Shown piece after piece: positions 11,713-23,700 of a stretch of DNA of 64,000 nucleotides. Made by a program: the position numbers and the translations under genes. A model generated the notes under the pieces. The model had not been told where the DNA came from. It saw nothing but the letters and a program-made list of their open reading frames with translations, and did no database searches. Position 1 is the first letter of the stretch, and every line of letters starts with the position of its first letter. The DNA is taken from assembly GCA_905147135.1 (NCBI GenBank), contig LR990044.1, forward strand, positions 15,938,122 through 16,002,121. Direction: 5' to 3'. This DNA is from Blastobasis lacticolella (taxonomy: Eukaryota; Arthropoda; Insecta; Lepidoptera; Blastobasidae).

Positions 11713-11769
11713 TTATAGTTTTTAGTAGTGATATCTGGTTGGGTACGTAGTTAAGACGTGGAAATCAAT

Positions 11770-14700
11770 ATGACGCCGACGCCACAATCAGCATCGATCC
11801 AGGAGCCAGAGGGAGAATCGGTCCTTAGGCCTCTGGTTGGTGAAGAAGTAGTGATCAGTGGTATATCTGGCGTATTTCCGAAGTCAAAAAGCACTCAGGA
11901 GTTCATGGAGCATCTTTACAATAAGGTAAATTTAAACATTCACCTACGTACTCAAGTCAAGGTCGGATAGATCATTTTGGATAAGTAAGTACATGTTAGA
12001 CCCGACTGTAAACCATAAAATTAGTATGAAAAAAATTACTAGAGAAAACGTATTCTAACTAAAACCCGGTTTATTTTAATATTAGAGCGTAAATTATTAA
12101 AACCATGGTTGGTGTTATTTATTTTTTATTATATTTTATTAACTTTATGTATTTACCGATACCGATTCTTTATAACTTTAAATTATTGTAAGGCATTTAA
12201 CTTAGTAAATTAACCGACAGAACGCGCTTAACGTTTTCATCCAGTGATTACATGAGATATTATCTTTTGATGAAGATGTAAATAAAATAAAGTTTATTGC
12301 AATCTCTAGTGTTTTTCTACTAAGTTGGTTTCTGAAATACAACTTGATACAAAGTGGTAATGTATCACTAGAGGGGCCGTAAATCTTTAGGGACCCACAT
12401 CTTAGTAAATTGTGGGCCCCGACAGTCAACTTGAACCCTGGACGTCCCTAGTGTGGAATCTTTCTATTGAGTCACTTTGAAAAGAAGATAATCTTCCTTA
12501 TGGGAAAGTCAACTGAAGAACTTTGTACTACGTATACTTACATAAAAAATAACAATTTTTTTGCTATTAGATTGCCTGGCGTGACTTCGTTCGCGTGTTG
12601 TCCTACCCTTTCTCTTGAATCATTCTGTCTGTTGGTAAAATCCACATGAAAATCCGTTAAGGAGTTTTTGAGTATGCCGCAAGACAGACAGACGCGGCCG
12701 GGCCTTTGTTTTATATTATGTAGTGATAGTAGGCAGTAGATTCGCATAAACATCGATACAAAGTATAATATTAGTGAGCATTGAGCAGTCAACGGAACTA
12801 ATGTAGGAAGGAGCTCGCCCCTATAAACAACCTCTAATAATGTGGAGGAAGCTCAAGTCCAGTACTGAAATATTACGCGCTGGTGATGTTATAACACAAC
12901 ACGTTAAGTCTAGAAGTACATTCACTCTAGGAAATCATCATTGTTAGTATGAGATGTCACATAACCTTTGGTTCTAATGTTTGTAAGCCCACTATGCGTC
13001 GGTGGCCTAATGGCTAGCGTGTTCGACTCGTGAACGTAAGGTACCGAGTTCGATCCCCAAAGCCGCCATGTACCAGTTACTTTTTCTGAATTATATGAAC
13101 ACTAGGTTTCCAGTGCTCCATGGGGTGGGGATTTGGGGAACCGTGGCTTTGGCAGTGGCATTTGCCTTTTTGCTGCCAGAGCAACGTGTTTTTGAGGTGG
13201 GCAACGCATTGGCAATACTCTTGGTGTTGCTAATGTCTATAGTGGTGAGCCTTTTCCATCAGGTGGGCTGCTTGCCTCATTGCCTACAGTATGACATAAA
13301 AAAAAACACTAACCAATGCACTTACGGTCACGGGGTGCGGTAACGGCAAACATCGTCAAAAACTTGCACATACAGGCGAGTGAATGTGTAGAACCTGTCT
13401 AACAAGTCAAGCTACCCATGAAATTATAAGATTGATCAAAATCAACAAGCAAGCAATACTCATTTTATAATGAACACGTCTGTATACAATAAGATAGTAG
13501 CTAAAAGATGGATATCTTCATTATTCAAAATCAGGTTCCTTACTTGTCGATTTCAATCAATCTTCTGATTTCCCAAGTCGCTCGACTTTTTAGAGTTTAA
13601 CCATGATCCAAACTGGATAGGTTTCCCTGTTAACAGGGTTACGGAGGTCAGTCGGGAGTCGCTCTTTGTTTAGACTAGCCATGGATATACCTATTCAATT
13701 AATTAACGACTTACATTGCTGTTCGTTTTTCATATTATCACCAGTTCGTTTGTGCGACATTTACACACAATAGCAAAATTTGGATACCGAGAGCGTCGGT
13801 GGCCAAGCAATTAGAGTATCCGACTCGTAAGCCAGAGGTCCCGGGTTCGAATCCCGCTCCGGCTATGTACCAATGACTGTTTTCTGAGTTATGTACATTA
13901 GTTGAATACTAACCGATGCTCTTACGGTGAGGGAAAACATCGTGATGAAACCTGCACATTCAACACAGTGTAACCATGATCCAATCTGGTCAGGTTCCCC
14001 TGGTAGCAGGGCAAGGAGGTCAGATGGCAGTCGCTCCACTGTAATTACCTGACCTGCCAAGTCCTGAATCATGGTCAAGGCGGACCCCGGGCCCTCGTGC
14101 GCGAGAGCACAACCAAGACATTAACGCCAAGATGATTTATACTGTTACGAGCAGCGTTTAGCGAGTTAAATAATGTAGTCGTACACACAATTGTCAAATT
14201 CCCGTGTATCAAAGCCGTAGTAATCACGCCGTAAGTTATCGATCCAGATAGAATCACCAACCGAGTCACAAAGTATATTTAGAAATCCATAAAAGAAAAG
14301 CTGTAAGTAAGTCGTTATTGCAGATAAAATCACCAATCACAACACAATCAAGTTTTCTTTTAAAATACCAAACTAGTCATTGCGTAGAGACATAGCCTCC
14401 TTTATCTACAAGCCATGCTGTAGCACGGAACGGCAACGTCGCTGTGAACCGATTCACTCATTGTTTACATGTCAATGAGCGGGAATATTTTGAATTTTAA
14501 GCTAATAAATTTAAAATATATTATCAAAACTATAAATAAACGAATTGTATGGACCATCTACGAAGGTAAATAAAAGTAAATATATTTATAGTTGCGCCAA
14601 ATATGGATAAATACGATTAGTAAAAAACAATCCTCGATCATTTTTGTTGTTAGCTTTTTACTTATTATATCATTCAAATTCTGTTTTAAAATAGTAATAT

Positions 14701-17700
14701 TTCTCCAACAGATGCCTAGGCGTTGTTGCATAGAAAAATGTAGGTCAAACTACGATGTAACGCTAAAAAACGGACAAGAGGCTGTGCTGACTTTTTCGTT
14801 TCCAAATAATGAATATCTTTTAAAAAAATGGACTTCTGCTATTTCCCGAGCGAACTGGAGTCCCACTGTTGGTTCCTTCGTATGTAGTAAACATTTTAGC
14901 GAAGAGGAAGTTATCACAACAACTAAAATATACCACGGTGATGGCAGCGTTGAAAAGGTACCAGTAAAACGCGCTCGTCTAGTGACTGGTGCGATACCCC
15001 GTATATTTCCTAGTTTGCCCAAACTTTTAAATAAAGCATGCCCCAAGACTAGAACTGATCCAGAAAAACGACGGCAAAAATGGATTCGAAGGCAAAAAGA
15101 AAAAGAAAATTTAAAGTTAAAAAGTGATGAGATTAAGAGCTTTAGTGAGCTACAGGAAGGTCTTAAATTTAAAACAGAATTATATTGTGGGTGGCGTTTA
15201 GGATATGGTGACCAGTTCATGCATTTTTATACTTTAAACGATGATGTTCCCGTCAAAGTGCTCAACAATATTATTGTATTTTCTAATTTAAAAGTCAAAG
15301 TATTTTTAGGTAAAAATGAACTGTCCGAACATGATTTGAAACCGATGTTGTCCCATACTTTGCTGCTTTCTAAATGGTCCCAACTGGAAAATCTATTAGG
15401 TCGGTACAAATGTTCTCACGAGCCACCAAAAATAAGATATAATCATTGCATTGAGAAGGCACTAGAATACTTAGAAAAAGCAATCGATCATACAGACGAG
15501 GATAGTAGTGAGGTACAAAAGCAGGTAGATATAATTAAAGACCAGTTATTATTACTTTTAAAAAATCAGCGAAAGTACTCTATATCGACTAAAATATTTG
15601 CATTTCTTATGTACTTTCAGTCGCCTTCTTATTATGAGCTACTGCGAAAATTTTTATTTCTTCCCCATAAAAGATATATTCAACATTTATCGTCATCATT
15701 AAATGTAGGGCCCGAACGAGAGACAAACAATTTAAATTATCTTAGTAACATATTTAATACCCTAACAGATCATGAAAAAATTGGAAATCTTGTGATATTT
15801 CCTATTTCCTAATAGCTTTTGGCATACGGTAGGCAAACAGGCAAGCGGGCCACCTGATGAAAAGCGGTTAGCGCTGCCTATAGACTTTAAATAGAAAGTA
15901 GCCTATGTTTTAATCCAGGCGGTAACCTGGCTACCTACAAAATTTCATCCAAATCCGTTCATCCGTTTAGGCGTGAAGAGGTAACAAATATACCCACAAA
16001 CATTCGCATTTATAGTATTAGTAGGATAACGTTCCAGACCCGCGCCCGCAGGAACCACATTTAATTTTAGAATAAATTATAGCCTATATACTGTTCTGGG
16101 TTACATGCTATATTACTGCCAAATTTCATCCAAATCCGTTCATCCGCTTAGGCGTGAAAAGGTAACAAACATACCCACAAACTTGCTATTATAGTATTAG
16201 TAGGATAATGTTCCAGACCCGCGCCCGCGGGAACCACAAATAATTATGGGATTATATATAGCCTATATACTATTCTGGGTTATATGCAACATTACTGCCA
16301 AATTTCATTTAAATCTGTTGGGTAAATTTTGCATGACGAAGTAACATTCATCCATCCAAACTTCCATCAAGCCTTTCAAACTTTCGCATTTATGTTATTA
16401 ATAGGGTAATAGGATATAATCAAAGTAGGTAGATAGGTAAATAGTACAGGAATCTATCCAATTTCATATTATCTAACTAATGCATATACTCAATCACATA
16501 AATAACTAATAACATTAAACGACGACGACCGCGAAGAAAGTTCTACAGTAATTTTCAGGTACACTAAAATTAAAAAAAGCGACGTTGTCAAACTTCTGCG
16601 CATGGCTTGTAGATGAAGGAGGCTATGGTAGAGAGCAAATTTTCAAAGTGAAGGATGATTAAATAATTAAAATTGTTTATCGGTTCACAGAGATTGTAGA
16701 TCCATTTCAATAAGCCCAGCGTAGGCCGAATAAATTCTTTTTATTTTAATCAGTATTGATGTAAGAAGTCAAAAGAGGTTGTAAACACGTTGTGTACCAA
16801 TTTCTATAAAAGGCAGAATAAATACTTGTTAATCATTTTTATGTGGTCCATAGATGTGGTATACCATTTTCATGTCCCTTGATAAATAAAATATAGTTTT
16901 TATCGTGCATGATTATGTGTGGAAACAATGTGGGAGTCGATGCATTCCAAAGAGTTTAATATTATGTAAAACTCTTTAGTTGATTTATTCATTCTAGAAG
17001 TAGAAGAAGTCGGAGAAGTCCCATCTCTAAAACCATTAGACATTATAGATTTCGGAATGTCAATATGACAATGATTTTAAAATCTGTGGCAAGTAAGTGA
17101 TGGTGAAATTTATATTTTCAGTGAAATAACGTATTTAAATGAATAATTTGCAACAGTGTTCGTTGAAATTACATTTTATGGGTTTCTTATATAATTTAAG
17201 ACATCTATACATAATGTTCGTAGCGTAATTGATACGGCAAGTCGCAATTTTGTTACGAGTGCTGTTTGTTTACCACATAAGACAAATTACAATAAATTAA
17301 TGGTAGATACCAAGTTTTAATTCGAGGCAAAATGTCACACATCTCTATGACACACACACTAATGCAAATGCAGGGGCGAAACAAGGCAGCCCATCTGCAG
17401 ATAAGTAATTTTTTACTACGAACTACACAAATCTGACTTGTGGGCGTATCTATATTGTCATTTTAATAAAAGTGTAATGAAGGTGCCGACCTGATCGTTA
17501 TCACCGTCGTCGTCAGCCTATACACGTCTGAACTACTGGGGTATAGATCTGCCCTCTAATTGGGAGACAACGGGCAATAGTTGACGACTTAGCCTTAATC
17601 TGGATTGGCAGACTTAACAATTCGAATTAATCTTTGATATGCAAGATTCTTTAAGATATTTTCCTTCACTGAAAAGCCGAATAAATTATTTGCATCCATA

Positions 17701-20700
17701 TATGAATTAGGTATATGATTAAAACCCATTTTCAAAGGTAAGGTGTTTGGGTATCAAACCCTCGCCCTGATACATACCACCGTCTTTTCGATCTTTCGAT
17801 CCTACATACCGTGAATACCGTGCCCTCTAGAGAACATAGTCATGAACAAAAAAAAAATAATAAAAGGATAGGTACATAAATATATCAAACAGGCAGCATA
17901 TTCTTTATTTTTAGTTAAAATTCACATAATTATGGTACTTCACCAGGACAGAAGGGACTTGCATCTTCTTATTATCTTCAAAATGTTTACAACACAGCAC
18001 TTCCAATTTGCAACCCAGACATTACAATGTCTGGTCTTCAGGAAACCTAGAAAAACAAATAAATGAAAATAATCGTTAATTTGCGATTAAGTTAAAGTAT
18101 TATTTTAAATGTCTGAACATTTAAAATGTCATTTTAGTACATTTTTCGTACGGAACCCTAATATATATAAAATTGTGGACCGCTATGTAGGTACAATATT
18201 TGAGTATTAAAATTCTATACAATAAACACTAAATCCGACCCTGCTTACGTCGAAATATTTCCGTATCTATTTAGACACCGAAATATAACTCAATTTGCCA
18301 ATAACTTTAAAACTGTTTTTAATACCATGTTGTTTTAAGATAAAGATTTCAAATTGTTGCAAATTCACACTATTCCATGCATATTTTTGTCACAATTTCT
18401 AAAATTGATTCCACGACCACGAATGTTTACTTAGCGGTGAATGGATAATCCAGGTGTATTTCCATGCTTCGCGCTTTCACATAAATGTGCACTACATTAG
18501 ACCGTCTCTTAAATTGTTTAATTTAAATTTGATTAGGAAGTTATAAAATTTACACCGATGTTTCAAAAAAAAAAGGAAACGTCTGGTCTTTAGGAGCGAT
18601 AGCAACGTGGTGAACGTTCAAAACATTGCGCGCTTCACTTTCTGACAGGCTCGTTACTACGGGTGAAAACGGGATAGCAAAATTCATAATCTTTATAGAG
18701 TGAGCGAATAGGGAATATTTGTGATTTGTGTTTAGTCTGTTATGTCTGTGAAATTAGTATAGGTACAACGTGTAAACAACCTCGTTTGACTACCTACGTC
18801 AATAATGATTAAAATAAATAAAAAATATTTGGCCTACAATGGGCTTATTGAAATTGGTATACAATCTCTTAGAACCGATAAAAAAATTTAATGTTTTAAT
18901 GATCCTTCATTTTAAAAATTCGCTTCTTACGACAGCCTGGCTTTTGTAAAAGAAAACTTTAAAATACTTTGTGTTGTTATTGGTGATTTTATCTGTAATG
19001 ATAACCTTATGGCTTTTCTTTTATATATAACGAAATATACTTGTACTTTGTAACTTGGTTGGTAATTCTATATGGATCGACAACTTATCATAAGGAAATT
19101 TGTCACTTTATATTCGTCTACATTATTTAACTCTCCAAACGCTGCACGTAATAGTATTTAGTTTATTTTTATCTATATGTAAATATTATATCTATCTGTC
19201 AAACACAAAGCCAGAGTAATTAATATTGCTGTATTTTCTGTATAAAGTATTTATCTATCTAGAACAAAAAACTTTTCTTGGGCTTAATAATAATTATTTA
19301 TTTTATTTTATTTATTTATTTTATTAATAAGTAAATTAAAATTATTACATATTTTAAGTTATTATTATAATTACTTAATATGTAAATTAAATCATTTTCA
19401 GTAGAAATGAAAAAAAAATCAGAGTGACATAAAACAATTTTACACTTTTAACAATTTTAATAAACGAGTTCCACACGAGCTAAGAATATTTATATTTTAT
19501 TTTGATAGTTAAATCATTCGTTCGATGATGCCTTAACACTGTAAATTATCTCTGGTTGCTAGTACGCCATATTTGTTTACCACATAAAACAAATTATCTT
19601 AAACTCGGTATACACTTATTCCTACAAATATACTTTTCATTGTATCGAATAACAAAACATAACCACGAAATGTAATCCTGCAGATATCGTGGAAGATTTC
19701 TCACGCGAATGGCTCTTCTTAGATATAGATGTTTATTCTGTATCAGGTTGACCTGTGGATCTAATGTCAGATCATGATTTACAGAATCCCGGTCATTACT
19801 AGTCGATTATTCATCCGGCAGATCAGACTGATTCCCTCTTGGAGCTAAATGTCTATTTGAAACCACTCTTTACCTTTCGTCTCCAAGGCGTACGTATAAA
19901 TATTGGAGATTTGGGCGCATACTATCGACTTCCTCATACTTTTCTCTTACTATAACATTTATTGGAGCTTTGTTGCCCGCTTGTAGCCACGAGGGCATGG
20001 ATTGTGTAGGAAACGACGTCCAGGAATATTTAAACGTGTGGAAAATCATGCGGTGTCACATTTGCAGCGTAAGGGTGAGCGGATTCATCGAAGCACCTAA
20101 ATTATAACAGCCTCCGTCGACTCAACTGGAAGCTTTCTTGTTACAGATCAAGTCTGATCGTTTCCCAAAATGTTCCATTAAGCTGCTCTACCTGACTAGT
20201 TTCTGCTGAATTAAGCATCTATGTTTGTATATTAATTTGACTATTCATTTATTTATTATTTAAAATTAATCTATCTATGTACCTACCTATGCATTGTGGT
20301 GCATGCGTTAATTTGGGCTTGCAAAGAGATAATACCGAAGATTGGACAAAGTAAAATTGGAAAGGGTAGGAAAGCAGACCCGGGCAGAATGCGGGATTGA
20401 CCGCTCGGATGGTGATGATTCAAGACGAAGGTCTCTGTCTCAAGAAGTTTATGACCAATGTGTGTGGCCAGTGATAATCTACGGAACTAAAACGTGGCCG
20501 CTCACTATAGGTCTCATTAGAACGCTCACTGTTACCCAAAGGGCAATAAAAAGACTATGCTCGGAGTCTCGCTGCGCGATCGAATCAGAAATAAGGAAAT
20601 CCGCACGCGAACCAAGGCCATCGACATAGCCCTAAGGATTGCTAGGCTAAAGTGGCAGTGGGTTCTCGAGTGGCGACCACGTACCGGAATACGCAGCGTC

Positions 20701-23700
20701 GGTAGGACCAAGGTGGACCGACGACCTGGTAAAGGAAGGCACAGGACCGACTTTTGTGGAGATCTCTTGGAGAGGCCTATGCCCAGCAGAGGGCGTGTTT
20801 TGGCGTATATGATGATGATGGTGATAATGATGATGTATTCGCTGGCAAAATCATTTTATAAATATTTTTCTCACCCATAAATAAAGAAACTGAATGAATA
20901 ATATTTAAATAAAGAACTGTAAATTCGATAACTATCCTCGCAACTCTTGTCTCATTTTCCATCACAGAATAGTTTTATACAAATTACCGAATTTCTCAGG
21001 AGGATCTAGTAACAGAGCATGAACGTTGGAATTTTCACCACCCGGAGGTGCCCACTCATCTAGGCATCGTGGATGAAATGGACAAGTTCGATGCTCAGTT
21101 CTTCAGGGTGCATTACAAGCAGGCTGCCACCATGGAACCGATGAGCAGAAAGTTATTGGAGCATGCCTATAGCGCCATTTACGACGCTGGTAAGTACTTA
21201 GTATAGGTATTACGTCTATATCCTTCTCTATGACCAAAATACTAGCACGAGTAAGAAACTGAGTACTTAGAATGATTACATTTCTTGATATCCCGGGAGC
21301 TTCATGATATTACTTAAGGTTTTATTCATTCTTTAAAATATTCTAGTGAATATCAAACGAAATTAAAATGTAAATAAAAACGGTCCCTACAGTTATCAAC
21401 GGTCATCATACTATCTAACTATACATTCGTTCGAAAGACATTGACAGGTAACAATATGTAGATTTTGAATTTGATTAATTAAAAGCTACAATTTATATTA
21501 CACGATATTCAGTTCAAGTTCGTGTCTGTAGTATGGTTGCGGGAATCCGCGCTTCAATCGCAATGGCAGAATTTTTAAAAATATAATAATTATTATTAAT
21601 TGTTGATGCACTAGCAGCTTAAAGCTGATGCGTGCATTTCACTAGCACTTGTGTCAGTCACTTGTTTAGGCGGTCCAATCTATTCTTGAAGGCATTGACA
21701 GAGGGTGCACTTATCACATGTTCTGGTAACTTGTTCCACGCGCATACCACACGATTCGGCAGAAAATGGTGTCTGGGGTTGGAGGCACTTGGTGATCGCA
21801 GCAGTTGCTAAGAGTGTCCTCTTTTTGAACGGTTAGTATTAGGCTTCATACTATACATGTGGTCAAGCTGAACATCGTAATGGCAATGCAAGATCTTGTA
21901 GGTTTCTAAAAGGTCTCCTCGCTGTCTACGCTCCTCCAGCGTCGTCATTCCCAGCGCCTTCAAGCGTTCTTCGTATGATTTGCCACGCAGAGATGTCACC
22001 ATACGCGTAGCTCTTCTCTGCACTTTTTCCAGATTCTGTATGTCCTTTTTGAAATAAGGATTCCATATCTGAAAACCATACTCCAGAAGAGGCCGCACAT
22101 AGGTTTTGTATAGTCGGATGAATAGGTTCATATCAATATTTCTGAAGGCATTCCTAATCATGTATTCCATTTCCATTTATTCATTTATTTCACAGTTTTA
22201 CAGCATATGCATTATTTTTAAAAAGGTTACATTATTATGTTGAAAGGTGCTCGGTTGAGGTGGAAAACGTCAGCACTGTCGTATGTATAGAAGTGAATTA
22301 GCACTTTTAACAATTCCAAGAACGTGAGCGTCCCAGGTTCAGGTTATGTGTCACTGTTAGCCCGAGGTCAAGTTGAGATGTAACTGCTTGGAGGTGGACA
22401 CAATTAATAGTATATGTCATGTGAGGGTTATTATTACCTATATGAAGTACAGTGCATTTACTGGCATTCAGCGTTAAAAGCCAATCTTGTGTCCAATCAA
22501 CAATACAATCCAAGTCGCCTTGAATAATGTTGTGACTCACCAGGGGGTTACCCAATATCTTGGTATCATCAGCAAATAGGGATAACAGGGACTTAATTAT
22601 CTGCTTGAGGTCTGTTAAGTAGAATCCAAATAAAATTGGGCCAAGCACCGAACCTTGTGGCACACCACTTAGGTCACAATATGGTCCTAAGAACAATTTA
22701 TCTAAGTCATTGTGAGATAGCTATTGCAACATAGACAGGGAATAGAAAGCGAATTCGCGCGGTGTTCTAGTAATTATAGATCTTGTTTCAAATAACATTT
22801 TATTTTTCCAGGCTATAATCCCAATCTATTTCGAGGAAAAAAAGTGGGAGTGTTCATCGGTTCGATGTTTTCGGAATCCGAAAAGATTGTAATTTACGAA
22901 AACATCCAACGGAATGGATTTGGTATTACTGGGTCAGTATATAGTATGATATCGTTCGTCTACGCATAGTATGTCCAAAAGCATGGTATCAAACATGTAA
23001 CAGACTAAGCTATATCACATGTGGACAGCCCATAACAGTTCACTGCTAGACTTTAGTCTCCTTCACATTCGTGGGCCCAAGAAGCAATTGACATCGCTTA
23101 GTCGAATGCGAAAGCCAATAGCTTACGACGCAAGGATGCCGTAGACCGCGCGAAATGGAGAAGAATGAGTAGAAAAACCCTTGCTACTGTCGGGATAGAC
23201 GCTAAGATGATGACGATGACATTAGTGAGCTACTAATCTCACTAATGTCATCGTCATCATCTTAGCAGCAGAGATGAAAATTTTTAACAGAAAACGCTGC
23301 TGTCTAAAGGTATTAAAATGATAGCTATAAATGGGAGGGGTTGGTGCATAAAGTTATGTTCTTTTCTACTCTAAACACCACACGCCAATCTTTCTATTCA
23401 TTCATTATAATTTAAACAAAAAAGATAATTTTGGAACTGATGTCAAAACTAAGCGAGAGTTTTGAAATCAATACGGTATTTTAAATATACTTGGACCATG
23501 TTCATTTTAATTTAAATTGTAGGGGACAGATTTGATCGCCTCAGGCACAGCCTGTTATCAAATTTGAAGTGCCCCCTCGATATTAAATGTTAAATTAATT
23601 TGAAAATGAAGTCAAAATCAAATTTAGATGCAGGCGTTTCAATTTAGGCACAGTGTGGATCGCTGGGCAGGCATATCGATGTTATTACCAATAAGTACAT

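Larger units (their letters stand above)
14391..16627 (+). mobile_element. P-element-like DNA transposon with TIRs and a target-site duplication
   Basis: 28-bp terminal inverted repeats at 14391-14418 and 16600-16627 (beginning CATAGCCTCCTT, one mismatch) are flanked on both sides by the 7-bp direct repeat GTAGAGA (14384-14390 and 16628-16634). A shorter inner inverted repeat CAACGTCGCT lies about 40 bp inside each end (14434-14443; 16578-16587), a layout recalling the internal repeats of Drosophila P. It carries a THAP-domain ORF (14712-15812). The region after the ORF (15829-16400) is filled with other repeats, so the element is internally rearranged and not autonomous. Confidence 0.8.
14140..19155. 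mobile_element. Segment bounded by ~210-bp inverted repeats, in FAS intron 1
   Basis: 14143-14362 and the reverse complement of 18948-19152 match over about 210 bases at roughly 80% identity by eye. Shared blocks are GCAGCGTTT, GAGTTAAATAATGTAG, TCGATCCA-ATAGAAT-ACCAAC, AAAAGAAAAGC and CAGATAAAATCACCAAT. A second, inner inverted pair occurs at about 16690-16740 and 18820-18865 (TTCAATAAGCCCA... and ...TGGGCTTATTGAAA). This looks like a non-autonomous DNA element, or two nested ones, into which the P-like element at 14391-16627 inserted. No transposase was seen outside that insertion. Confidence 0.5.

Noticed and set aside
17916..18050. Minus-strand terminal-exon-like frame (LEVLCCKHFEDNKK, stop, AATAAA)
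   Set aside because: An in-frame stop lies just after the putative acceptor, no upstream exon was found, and the resemblance to a THAP C-x2-H motif is too short to support a gene.
19860..20160. Possible retroviral-like gag/pol remnant on the minus strand
   Set aside because: Short open pieces with no conserved motif that I could place; not enough to call an element.
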